A model generated the notes under the pieces. It did no database searches, had not been told where the DNA came from, and worked only from the letters and a program-made list of their open reading frames with translations. The translations under genes and the position numbers were made by a program. From Ruminococcus sp. (lineage in GTDB: Bacteria; Bacillota; Clostridia; Oscillospirales; Ruminococcaceae): a DNA stretch of 64,000 bases. Numbering within the stretch: position 1 is the first letter of the stretch; the number at the start of each line of letters is the position of its first letter. The stretch lies in contig JAFXXD010000014.1 of the NCBI GenBank assembly GCA_017542475.1, positions 49,446 to 113,445 on the forward strand. Reading direction: 5' to 3'. Below, piece by piece: positions 48,846 through 57,386 of the stretch.

Positions 48846-50003
48846 ATGAATAAGACAGTAAAAAGGATATTTATGGTATTGGGTATTATTCTTGCTGCCC
48901 TTGCAGTGATTATCGTTATCATCTATTTCGCTGTTCTGCGTTATCCGAATCTGAAAAATGATCCGAAGATCGGCAAATGGTATCGGGTATCCGACAGCGT
49001 GATGAAGGACTCAGAAGGACACAGCTATCATGCACTGTTCAAAAAAGGCAGTGAGAACAAGGTCATGATCTACTTTGCAGGCGGTGGAGTGAGTATCAAT
49101 GAGGAAACTGCCCGAGACGATACCTATAACACGAAAATGGTATTTCCCGATCTGCTTGCAAATACCACAATGAATATGGGCGGTCTTGCATCTGCGACAG
49201 AGGACAGTCCCTTCGGGAACTGGACAATGATACTGTTCCCTTATGCGACGGGAGATTTTCATTCGGGAACAGGCGAATTTCATTATACTGACAAGGATGG
49301 AAAAGAAAAGATACTGTACCACAACGGATATGTGAACTACACTGCAGCAATGAAGCAGATCATGGAGAAAGCCGGTATCGAAGATGCGGATACGGTTCTT
49401 GTTACGGGTTACAGTGCAGGCGGCTGGGGCGCAGCACTTCTTGCGGACGATATTTATACATATTACTTTCCACAGGCAGCGAACAAGAATGTGTTTATAG
49501 ATTCCTCTATGGCTCTGTATGATAACTGGCACGATACCGCAGTCAATGTATGGCAGACACCGAGTTCGATCACCGATAAGATCGTCAGTGATAATATTAC
49601 AATGGATTGCCTGAGCTCGCTCCGTCAGAAATACGGTGATGATATTCATCTGCTGTACGGTACATCAACAAGAGACGGCGATCTTGCAAAGGTACAGAAT
49701 TACTTTCAGAACGGTATCATGGATGTTGATGAATCGGTTGCTGATGTTTATCAGCAGACATTGAAAGAAGCAATACCGCAGTTCAAGGAGATCGATGTCA
49801 GCCTGTTCATCTGGGACGGCATCGGATACTATGACGATCCGCGCAATATGACTTCACATACAATCATCGCAACCCCCGTTGTATGGGTTGAGTTTGAACC
49901 GCAGAATAAATCTGTTGCGGAATGGCTGACAGATGCGATAGACGGAACACTGAATGATTACGGTGTTGAGCTTGTGGATAAGGTGTACGAGAAAACTGAA
50001 TAA
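48846..50003 (+). CDS. Membrane-anchored pectin acetylesterase-like hydrolase
   Basis: 385 residues. An N-terminal anchor helix (8-31) is followed by a pectinacetylesterase-family core: KVMIYFAGGG (oxyanion region), nucleophile motif GYSAGGWGAA (about Ser183), and a late SHTIIA with the His. Family members (related to CE13 and Notum) remove acetyl from pectin or lipids from proteins. Coupled to the upstream hydrolase and near pectin lyases, so de-esterification of pectic oligosaccharides at the cell surface is a fair inference. Confidence 0.88.
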   Translation: MNKTVKRIFMVLGIILAALAVIIVIIYFAVLRYPNLKNDPKIGKWYRVSDSVMKDSEGHSYHALFKKGSENKVMIYFAGGGVSINEETARDDTYNTKMVFPDLLANTTMNMGGLASATEDSPFGNWTMILFPYATGDFHSGTGEFHYTDKDGKEKILYHNGYVNYTAAMKQIMEKAGIEDADTVLVTGYSAGGWGAALLADDIYTYYFPQAANKNVFIDSSMALYDNWHDTAVNVWQTPSSITDKIVSDNITMDCLSSLRQKYGDDIHLLYGTSTRDGDLAKVQNYFQNGIMDVDESVADVYQQTLKEAIPQFKEIDVSLFIWDGIGYYDDPRNMTSHTIIATPVVWVEFEPQNKSVAEWLTDAIDGTLNDYGVELVDKVYEKTE

Positions 50004-50010
50004 CCGTTTT

Positions 50011-50032
50011 AGCCGCACTGTTATGTGCGGCT
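50011..50032 (+). other. Hairpin after the esterase pair
   Basis: AGCCGCAC / GTGCGGCT stem without a strong T run; an intercistronic structure or weak terminator. Confidence 0.5.
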
Positions 50033-50058
50033 ATCGGTGTTTATGAGAGGAACGATTT

Positions 50059-50769
50059 ATGGAATGGAATTATAAACAGATAAAGAAAAAAAGCTGGGAC
50101 ACGACTTTCAAAAAGGGCAAAAAATCGTGGTTTATGCTGGTCGTGGTGGCATTTCTGTTCGCATTTATCGGCGCTTCTAACGGTTCTCAGACCACATTCA
50201 TTGACACGATTGATGAGTATATCGGAGCTAGCGATCCCCTTCTCCCCGGCAATGTGGATATATTGAAAGAGTATATCGTAGAAACACCTGTTGTGAAAAA
50301 TGTGCCGTTCATCACCTCTGACTTGGCTTTGTCCGTCGTTGACAGCATCTCAAAGGGAGCAACTTGGATATTAAAGCTCCTTGCGGCGAATCTTGCCTAT
50401 TTTCAGCGAAATAAGGGCGAAGTCATTACCGTTCTTATCATTGGCGCATTGATAGCGGCGGTGCTGAAATTCTTTATCCTGAATGTGGCACTGGTCGGCA
50501 GAGACCGCTATATTATGGAAAATCGTTTTTCAAAAAATGTAAAAATGCGGAGAGTATTTGCACCCTTTCATAAGGAAACGCTGTGGAATACGGTCAAGGT
50601 CATGTTTATGTATAAGCTGTCTGTGAGCCTTTGGTCGCTGACGATCATCGGCGGATTGTATAAGTTTTATCAGTACGCTGCTGTGCAGTATCTTGTTGCA
50701 GAAAATCCGGCGATAAGCAGAAAGAAGCTCCCGATATGGAAGTCGAGAGCGTTAAGGCTGATATTCTGA
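50059..50769 (+). pseudogene. DUF975-type membrane protein, 3' end lost at a recombinase junction
   Basis: 236 codons. The first ~221 match the front of DUF975-like membrane proteins: a helix at 25-42, one at 120-145, one at 186-206, then YLVAENPAISRKK, which in this family leads into a conserved cytoplasmic helix and two further membrane helices. Instead the frame continues as LPIWKSRALRLIF and stops. This tail is recombinase DNA read out of frame (see the next entry). The start is normal (GAGAGGAACGATTT-ATG). It may still be expressed as a truncated protein. Confidence 0.75.
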
Positions 50770-51065
50770 GACATGATACCGAAATCCGTTCCCTTATGGA
50801 CAGAATGGCAGAAGCAGATGATGTGCTGTTCGCCTACATCCAGCAGAGGATAAAAGAGCTGCACTCCCGCAAGTCGGAGCTTGAACGCAAATTGCAGACA
50901 AAGGCTCGTAAGCGTAAGGCTATCGACACCAAACCATTGGTCGAACCGCTTGCAATGTGGGATACCCTGACGGTGCAGGAAAAACATGATGTTGCCGCTG
51001 AGATGATCGAGGTTATTTACATTTCGCATCACAACGAGGATATTGAAATCAAATTCGGCGTGTGA
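50724..51065 (+). pseudogene. C-terminal remnant of a large serine recombinase
   Basis: About 110 codons in the +1 frame relative to the gene it interrupts: ESVKADILRHDTEIRSLMDR, then LTVQEKHDVAAEMIEVIYIS. This is the coiled coil and C-terminal segment of large serine recombinases. It lacks all catalytic parts, and its only ATG (50736) has no ribosome site. It is a scar of a departed or decayed element, not obviously the one at 30.5-37 kb, whose C-terminus (MRLLVRKVTVHENEDGSLDV) differs. Confidence 0.82.
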
Positions 51066-51115
51066 AAACGCCGTAAAACAGGTGTTTTATAGTGTTCGTA
51101 AAGTGCGCGAGAAGC

Positions 51116-51153
51116 AGAGCCCTCCGCAGCAATCGTTAACTGCGAAGGGCTCT
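51116..51153. terminator. Terminator between the recombinase remnant and the PL11-CE12 gene
   Basis: 14-bp stem with one mismatch (AGAGCCCTCCGCAG / CTGCGAAGGGCTCT). Confidence 0.75.
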
Positions 51154-51179
51154 TTACTGTAGAGGGAAATAAAGAGAAA

Positions 51180-54100
51180 TCAAAGAAGGCTCTGTTTTTT
51201 CATTTCATCTGCGACGAGCTTAGCAACTGCCTTTGCTCCTGTTTCAGTGAAATGAGTCATATCACTGCTTCCCGTTGAGCACATATGGTACTTGTAAGCG
51301 GCATCGTATCCGATCGAATTGTAATGTGCCACCATAAGTGAATTAAGGTCGATACAAGGTATCTTATAGTAGGCAGCAAGCTGCTTCATAGCATTGCAGT
51401 AGTTGGAGTAGCTGCCAACGAACTTCTTTGACTTGCTGTCATAGGCTTTAAGTCCGATAACAGTCGTTACGAGCACCGGAGTTGCTCCCTTAGATTTTGC
51501 GCCTTCGATGTACTTTGCCATATAAGCTTCAAAGCTGCCGTCGGTACCGGGCACCTTTCCGCAGGTGGGAGCATAACGCTCTTCCTTGTTTGCGGCAGAG
51601 TCGTTGATACCGAACTGAATGAGCAGATAGTCGTTCTGCTTTATAGTGCCGAGGATAGTATCGAGCCTGCCATTATCATAGAAGCTCTTTGAGCTGCGTC
51701 CTGCGATAGCGTGATTAGAAACTGTGACTTTATCCGAAAGGTTTTCTCCGAGATATGCTCCCCACCCCTGCTGAGGTGCATATTTGGCGTTGTAGGTCTG
51801 TACCGTGGAATCGCCTGCGATGTAAATAGTTCTGTTAACATTTGACTGTACAGGCATTGTAACGGTGGGCTGCTCCTCGTAGACCTGTGCTATCGGCTCG
51901 TCAGTCCACTCGATGCAGAGATAGTCGAGATTCGGCCCGCCGCTTTCAGCAGCCGAAGTCATCTTTATTTTGTTCTCGCCTTTCTTTAGCGGCAGAACTA
52001 TACCGCGCTCCTGCCATGTTGTCCATGCGCCTGTGGTGAGGAAGTCCTGTATCCAGTAATCTGCCTGACCATTGACCTCAATTTTCATTTTTCTGTTATC
52101 AGCACTGCCGTTTGCTATACCAAATGTACAGAGGTAATTTCCATCAAGGGGAGCAGTTATTTTCCACTCGACACCGCTGCCGAGCTTGTTATCGGGATTT
52201 ACATAAGCCTTGTCGCGGAAGCCCTCATTTGCGGACTCCTCGGTGCCATCGCTGACAGTCTGATCTACAGCGTAGGCAAACATCTTCTTTTCCTTTACGG
52301 CACTGAAGCTTTCGCCTTTGAGCAGGAATGACTGTAGTTGAACAGCATCAGCGGTTCCTATCCTGCCGTCAGCGTCAACGTCGGCACGGCGCTTTGCCTT
52401 TCGGTCGAGAGAAGCGTTTACAAGCTCTTTGCGCATGAGGACCATATCAAATGAATCAACGATGCCGTCATTGTTCAGGTCACCATAAATGAAGCCGTTG
52501 TTTACGTTCTGAGGCTGAGTCACAGGAGGTGTTGTTTCAGTTGCGCCGCCTGAGTTGTATTCTGTAGCAGCCACGACATAATTCACTGCCGCATTCATAT
52601 TTATCGCACCGAGAGTGACTTTTTCGCCGCTCTTTAAGTTCTTACGGTAGATGGTGTATGTCACTGCTGGGCTGCCGTCATCCGTCATTGTCATCGAAGT
52701 CTTTGTCCAGCCCGAAAGCCAGCCTGCGTTGGATTCCGCGCGTGTGTCAATGCCAACATAGACAGTGATATCACGAGCGGCTGTAAAGCTCGCCTCATCG
52801 CCTGCATACTTTTTTGAATCGCAGGCAGTTCTTATCCATTCAGCACTCTTCAGCTCATCGGGGACAGAGGTGAACTTACACTGCCTGTCGCCGAAAACCT
52901 CCTTGCCTATATCAAGTCCCGACTGTACCGACCAGCTGTACTGCGAAGCGGTATCGTTGACTGTAAGCGATTTTATGAGCTTGCCGTCAGCTATCTCAAA
53001 TGGCTTTATCTCCGTGCTGCCGAGGACTGTTACAGCAGGACGCTCGGGGAGGGGATAACCCGTGCCGAGGAAGAAGCTTGTGTGCGGCGGCTGATTATAC
53101 GCCGATTGCTGACAGCAGTTTTGTGTGCGGTACTGTGTGTCATGCATAAGAGTTGTCAGCCTGACGTCAGTGGTATAGGTCGTGCACCATACACGCAGCT
53201 TCTTGTTGTCGGTGGTACGCATGATGAGCTCCTCACGCCAGTCGCCGAAGAGGTCGGCAGTCATACACGGAACTGCCTTTGTACTGTTGTTTGAGGCGCA
53301 GCCCTCGGCAGTGAAGAAGTAGTCTATCTGTTTCTCCGAGCGCATTTTTGATATCATTGTATCGCTGAGCATTTCGCGTTCAAGGTCGCCGTCCCAGTAG
53401 ATGAGGAAATTCATCGAGGGACTGAGACTTGCAATAGTTTTACCATTCTGATCGAGGACAGCCTTTGCAGGTCTTGCACCCCAGAATTCGGCGCCCTTGT
53501 TGCCTGCCCAGACGTTATCGGTACAGCAGCGCCCTGTGTCCTTATCAGCATCAAAATGGAAAATTGTCTTTCCCGTTTTTGCATCAAAAAGTGATACACC
53601 GTAGGGAGTGTGCTCGTGGCACTGCCAAAGCTCCAGTCCCTCACGTTCAGGGATAAAGTCACCGAGGTGCATGGCGTCGCCGTGTCCCTTACCTGACGAC
53701 CAGAGGATCTTGCCGTTGTCGTCGATGACACAGTCGCCCATGCATATCTCCTGCCTGCCGTCGCCATCAACATCTGCTGTCATAAGGTTGTGGTTGCCCT
53801 GACCGTAAGCGCCCTCTGAGCCCTTGTTATCCGAGTCGAATATCCAGCGTACAGAGAGCTTCTTATCGACGACATCAAGGGCGGATATCGTCATACGTGT
53901 GTAGTAGCCTCGGTTGTAAACGGCTGAAGGGTGAATGCCGTCAAGGTAGGCGATACCACTGTTGAAGCGGTCAACTCGGTTGCCGTATTTATCACCCCAT
54001 GAGTTCACATCACCGCGCGGCACGGGAAAGTTTATCGTATCAAGTGCCGCACCTGTCTGACCGTCGAACAGCGTCATATACTCGTTGCCTGAGAGAATAT

Positions 54101-54851
54101 AGCCGCTGCTGTTGCGGTAGTCTTTGGAGCCGTCTCCGATGACCTTGCCTGTACCGTCCTTTGTGCCGTCGGCCGTCTTTGTGATAAGTTCAGCCTTACC
54201 GTCACAGTCAAAGTCGGCAACGCACATCTGTGTATAGTGCTGACCTGCGCGGATATTCTTGCCCATATCAACGCGCCATAGCGTTTTGCCTTCGAGTGTC
54301 ACACAGTCGATGTAGACATTATCGGTATATCCGGATTTGGAATTGTCCTGAGAATTGTTCGGATCCCATTTCAGGAATATCTCATACTGACCGTCGCCGT
54401 CAACATCTCCGACACAGCAGTCATTTGGTGAATACTGCGAGCCGGGGCTGTTCAGCGGAATATCAAAGTAGTTCTTTCCTGAATTGAATCGGCATTCCTC
54501 GGACGATACGAGCTCTCCGCCGACCAGCGTATCTACACGGTACTTAGAGCCTGTGCCGCCGCTGTTGTCCTGAAAGCACGTTGCGCCTGTTCCTGCCTTG
54601 CTCGTGTAGATGAGCTGACCATCTCTGTAGAGTCTGAACTCCGCGTTGTCGGCGTCATCGGCGTTCCAACGCCAGCTTACAAACATACCGTTTCCGTTTT
54701 TGACCGCATATATTCCGCGGTCAAGGTGCTCCACGATACTGTTGCCTGTTCCGTACTTTGCATAGGTGCTTGCCGGTGATGCAGCAATGGGGATCATGGC
54801 TGCCGACAAAAGCAGTGCGCTCACACAAGCCATTGTTCTTTTTGTTTTCAT
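51180..54851 (-). CDS. Secreted PL11 rhamnogalacturonan lyase / dockerin / CBM / CE12 esterase
   Basis: 1223 residues. Order: signal peptide (1-31); PL11 (about 35-620) with EHLDRGIYAVKNGNGMFVSW, VGDVDGDGQYEIFLKWDP and VADFDCDGKAELITKTADG (the YesW-type beta-propeller with Ca loops); shared ~145-residue module (625-775); dockerin (GDLNNDGIVDSFDMV, then ADVDADGRIGTADAV); CBM35-like beta-sandwich (about 865-1000: PLDGNYLCTFGIANG, then IEWTDE); CE12 (1008-1222: AGDSTV, GRSSKSF, GIND, DMTHF). Same functions as the CE12-PL11 gene but in the reverse domain order. The ATG at 54851 follows AAGAGGTGG. Confidence 0.93.
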   Translation of the reverse strand: MKTKRTMACVSALLLSAAMIPIAASPASTYAKYGTGNSIVEHLDRGIYAVKNGNGMFVSWRWNADDADNAEFRLYRDGQLIYTSKAGTGATCFQDNSGGTGSKYRVDTLVGGELVSSEECRFNSGKNYFDIPLNSPGSQYSPNDCCVGDVDGDGQYEIFLKWDPNNSQDNSKSGYTDNVYIDCVTLEGKTLWRVDMGKNIRAGQHYTQMCVADFDCDGKAELITKTADGTKDGTGKVIGDGSKDYRNSSGYILSGNEYMTLFDGQTGAALDTINFPVPRGDVNSWGDKYGNRVDRFNSGIAYLDGIHPSAVYNRGYYTRMTISALDVVDKKLSVRWIFDSDNKGSEGAYGQGNHNLMTADVDGDGRQEICMGDCVIDDNGKILWSSGKGHGDAMHLGDFIPEREGLELWQCHEHTPYGVSLFDAKTGKTIFHFDADKDTGRCCTDNVWAGNKGAEFWGARPAKAVLDQNGKTIASLSPSMNFLIYWDGDLEREMLSDTMISKMRSEKQIDYFFTAEGCASNNSTKAVPCMTADLFGDWREELIMRTTDNKKLRVWCTTYTTDVRLTTLMHDTQYRTQNCCQQSAYNQPPHTSFFLGTGYPLPERPAVTVLGSTEIKPFEIADGKLIKSLTVNDTASQYSWSVQSGLDIGKEVFGDRQCKFTSVPDELKSAEWIRTACDSKKYAGDEASFTAARDITVYVGIDTRAESNAGWLSGWTKTSMTMTDDGSPAVTYTIYRKNLKSGEKVTLGAINMNAAVNYVVAATEYNSGGATETTPPVTQPQNVNNGFIYGDLNNDGIVDSFDMVLMRKELVNASLDRKAKRRADVDADGRIGTADAVQLQSFLLKGESFSAVKEKKMFAYAVDQTVSDGTEESANEGFRDKAYVNPDNKLGSGVEWKITAPLDGNYLCTFGIANGSADNRKMKIEVNGQADYWIQDFLTTGAWTTWQERGIVLPLKKGENKIKMTSAAESGGPNLDYLCIEWTDEPIAQVYEEQPTVTMPVQSNVNRTIYIAGDSTVQTYNAKYAPQQGWGAYLGENLSDKVTVSNHAIAGRSSKSFYDNGRLDTILGTIKQNDYLLIQFGINDSAANKEERYAPTCGKVPGTDGSFEAYMAKYIEGAKSKGATPVLVTTVIGLKAYDSKSKKFVGSYSNYCNAMKQLAAYYKIPCIDLNSLMVAHYNSIGYDAAYKYHMCSTGSSDMTHFTETGAKAVAKLVADEMKKQSLL
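52570..52935 (-). repeat. DNA repeat encoding the shared module (copy in PL11-CE12 gene)
   Basis: Near-identical partner of 45500-45865; see that entry. Confidence 0.85.
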
Positions 54852-54886
54852 GATTACCACCTCTTCGATGTTCAATCTTTGAATCC

Positions 54887-54915
54887 ATTATATAATGAAA
54901 GAAAAGCTAAAACAA
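54887..54915 (-). promoter_or_regulatory. Promoter of the PL11-CE12 gene
   Basis: Minus-strand TTGTTT, 17-bp spacer, TATAAT. Confidence 0.65.
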
Positions 54916-54953
54916 TGCAGAATCTGACCAAAAAAGTGGCATTTTGCAACAAA

Positions 54954-54979
54954 AAAAGGAGACAGCTTATGCCGTCTCC
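54954..54979 (-). terminator. Terminator overlapping the end of the hybrid regulator gene
   Basis: GGAGAC / GTCTCC stem including the last codons, then TTTTTTTG on the minus strand. Confidence 0.8.
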
Positions 54980-57174
54980 TTATTCGATGTTTCTTTTCTG
55001 AACTGAGCGGCTGTAATGCCGCATTTTTCCTTAAATTGTCTCATGAAGTGGTGTTCATTATTGTACCCGCACTGCTCGGCTATCTCGACGACTCTCATAT
55101 CCGTATGCGTGAGAAGCTGCTTGGCTTTTTTTATTCTTGCATTTATGAGATCGTCCTTTATACTTGCTCCGAATAAATGCTTGAACAGTCTTTGAAGGTG
55201 ACTTCTGCTGATTCCGATATCGTGGGCGACTTTTTCGATATCCCATTCCTTCTCGGGCTGTGATACCATATTCCTCCTGAGGCGGTATATCTGCTCCTTG
55301 TAATCGGTATAGTTGTTTTCAGCTGCTTTTTTTCTGTATGACAGTGATTCGAGAGCCTCATACAGTGTCCTTTCGACTTCAGAGCTGTCAGCAGAGGTAA
55401 AGTGCGAAGTACAGGTTACAAATTCAGGAAGTCGGATATCTCCGAATTTTTCGCGAAGTCCTGATTCTACTGCGGCTATCAGATTCTCGGAGGTGTTGAT
55501 TATTCCCTCTTCGCCGTATGACGGTATGATGACTGCATACGTATTATCGTCTATCCTTGCACATAACCTGTTTATACAGGTGTTGAGCAGTATGCCGTCG
55601 ACAGCGGTTTTCGGGTCGATCGTACCCACCTTTTCGGGATAATAGGTCATCAGCAGAAGATAGCTTATCCTGTTTTCGTTGCTATACTGATTTATCAGCT
55701 CAGAAGCGTGAAGCATAAAGCCGCGCCTGTTATAAATGCCAGTAACGGTATCGGTCTCAGACAGCTTTTCGAGCTGACGGCTGAAATGCTGAGCAAGATA
55801 TTTCTTTTGCAGGCTTTTTATCCCGTTTGAGACTGAATCACACCAGCTGATATAGTATTCATCAGCGCAGATGTATCGGCTGTCTGTGTATGCGGCAGCA
55901 GTATAGCCGAATATCTGTCCGCTGCAATGAAGAGAGGTCATCACGATGACGTACGGCTCGTGCGGAGAATTGAGCGCAGGGATGATATCCGACGTATCAA
56001 AGCTGTAGAAGGCTTTATCGTTATCGCCGAATCTCTTTGACAGCAGGAGATACATATCGTCTGAATATCCGTACTGCCTGAAATTGTCCGGATTGTTCAG
56101 GTCGCCCTGCCAGTCACTGCAAAGGCAGATATCAAGCCATTCTATCCGACTGAAAATATGACCTACTTCATCAATTTGTGCTGATAATTCTTCGAGCGTT
56201 GAAGCCTCTGACATGCGGTGGATAAAATCTGTCGCAATGAAGTTCCTCTTCTCCCGATTGTTGAGTATCATATCGAACAAATGCGGTTCTATTGCTGTTT
56301 CATTGCAGCAGCCACAGCTTTTCCCGAAGCGTATTGTCTGGGTGAAAAGCTCCTGCTTGGGCAGCGTACCTGCCGCCATTGCGTGAAGTCTGCAAACGGC
56401 ATCAGCTCCGAACTGTTTATCGCGTCCGATAATAGTAGTCACGGACGGCTGACACATTATGCTGTCCCAGCCGCCGTCGAACCCTGTAACCTTCACGTCT
56501 TCGGGAACTCTTATACCGTTTTTTGTCAGACTTTTGATAAGCGAAACTGCCATAACATCGTTACAGCAAACCACGGCGTCGGGACATTCAATTCTGCCGT
56601 CAGAAATATCTTTGCCGAGCTGAGCTGGGACGTCCTTCCAGAATCCGCCGTAAAAAATGTCACTTTCGGAAATACTTATGCCCGAGTCCGCGCAGGCGTC
56701 CCTGAATCCGTGAAGCCTTTCCTCTGATGACTTGTGACCCGCAATGCCCGCAAGACAATAGAGCTTTCTGCAATTATGTTCGTCGGTCATATGCCTTGTT
56801 ATGCGGTACATACTTCCGTACTCGTCGGCTTCCATTGTTTTAGCCCGTGAGCATTCTCCGCCAAGCACGAGACAAGGTGTATCAGTCTGCACAAGATAGC
56901 CGCATATCTTGTCTATTACCTCCTGTGTGTGGAAGCGTTCAGCCGCGAAAATGATACAGTCGAGACTGTGCTGACAGATGAGCGTGTAGATGTTCTCAAG
57001 GCCTGATATGTGCGCGTCATAGCGCAACTCGCGTATGGAGTTCAAAACACCCGTATATATAATGAGGTCATACCCGAGAATCTGCGCCTGTGCAAACGCA
57101 CCCTCGACAAAGTCACGGTCGAGGGGACCGTTTATCTCGGGGATTATAAGTCCGAATCTGCCTTTAGCTGTCAT
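54967..57174 (-). CDS. Hybrid regulator: LacI-type sugar sensor / degenerate GGDEF / AraC DNA-binding
   Basis: 735 residues, soluble. Residues 1-290: periplasmic-binding-type sensor (GLIIPEINGPLDRDFVEGAF, CNDVMAVSLIKSLTKNGIRV, VTGFDGG), without the LacI helix-turn-helix. 290-465: middle domain like that of the 37106 protein. 470-620: GGDEF-like fold (DTVTGIYNRRGFMLHA) whose active site is lost (RIDDNTYAVIIPS instead of RxGGDEF). 630-735: AraC double helix-turn-helix (VAHDIGISRSHLQRLFKHLF, VVEIAEQCGYNNEHHFMRQF). It probably senses a sugar and activates adjacent lyase genes. The dead GGDEF may bind a nucleotide or act as a dimer hinge. CAGGAGGTG precedes the ATG at 57174. Confidence 0.92.
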   Translation of the reverse strand: MTAKGRFGLIIPEINGPLDRDFVEGAFAQAQILGYDLIIYTGVLNSIRELRYDAHISGLENIYTLICQHSLDCIIFAAERFHTQEVIDKICGYLVQTDTPCLVLGGECSRAKTMEADEYGSMYRITRHMTDEHNCRKLYCLAGIAGHKSSEERLHGFRDACADSGISISESDIFYGGFWKDVPAQLGKDISDGRIECPDAVVCCNDVMAVSLIKSLTKNGIRVPEDVKVTGFDGGWDSIMCQPSVTTIIGRDKQFGADAVCRLHAMAAGTLPKQELFTQTIRFGKSCGCCNETAIEPHLFDMILNNREKRNFIATDFIHRMSEASTLEELSAQIDEVGHIFSRIEWLDICLCSDWQGDLNNPDNFRQYGYSDDMYLLLSKRFGDNDKAFYSFDTSDIIPALNSPHEPYVIVMTSLHCSGQIFGYTAAAYTDSRYICADEYYISWCDSVSNGIKSLQKKYLAQHFSRQLEKLSETDTVTGIYNRRGFMLHASELINQYSNENRISYLLLMTYYPEKVGTIDPKTAVDGILLNTCINRLCARIDDNTYAVIIPSYGEEGIINTSENLIAAVESGLREKFGDIRLPEFVTCTSHFTSADSSEVERTLYEALESLSYRKKAAENNYTDYKEQIYRLRRNMVSQPEKEWDIEKVAHDIGISRSHLQRLFKHLFGASIKDDLINARIKKAKQLLTHTDMRVVEIAEQCGYNNEHHFMRQFKEKCGITAAQFRKETSNKETA

Positions 57175-57217
57175 AACATAACACCTCCTGTAAGCCGAAG
57201 CATCTTTCTTTAATTAC

Positions 57218-57246
57218 ATTCTAAATCAAAAACGCCTGATTGTAAA
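57218..57246 (-). promoter_or_regulatory. Promoter of the hybrid regulator
   Basis: Minus-strand TTTACA, 17-bp spacer, TAGAAT. Confidence 0.7.
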
Positions 57247-57332
57247 TGCGGATTTGTGCTGTAATAATAGCAGATTTGCAACATTTTAGTGCCTTTTTCG
57301 ATCATGGTTATGACGAAAGCAATTCAGACAAA

Positions 57333-57360
57333 AAACGCAGAGGACTTATCCTCTGCGTTT
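57333..57360 (-). terminator. Terminator of the GH43 gene
   Basis: 12-bp stem AAACGCAGAGGA / TCCTCTGCGTTT. Confidence 0.9.
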
Positions 57361-57386
57361 TAAAGGGGAGATGATGAAGCTGTCGG

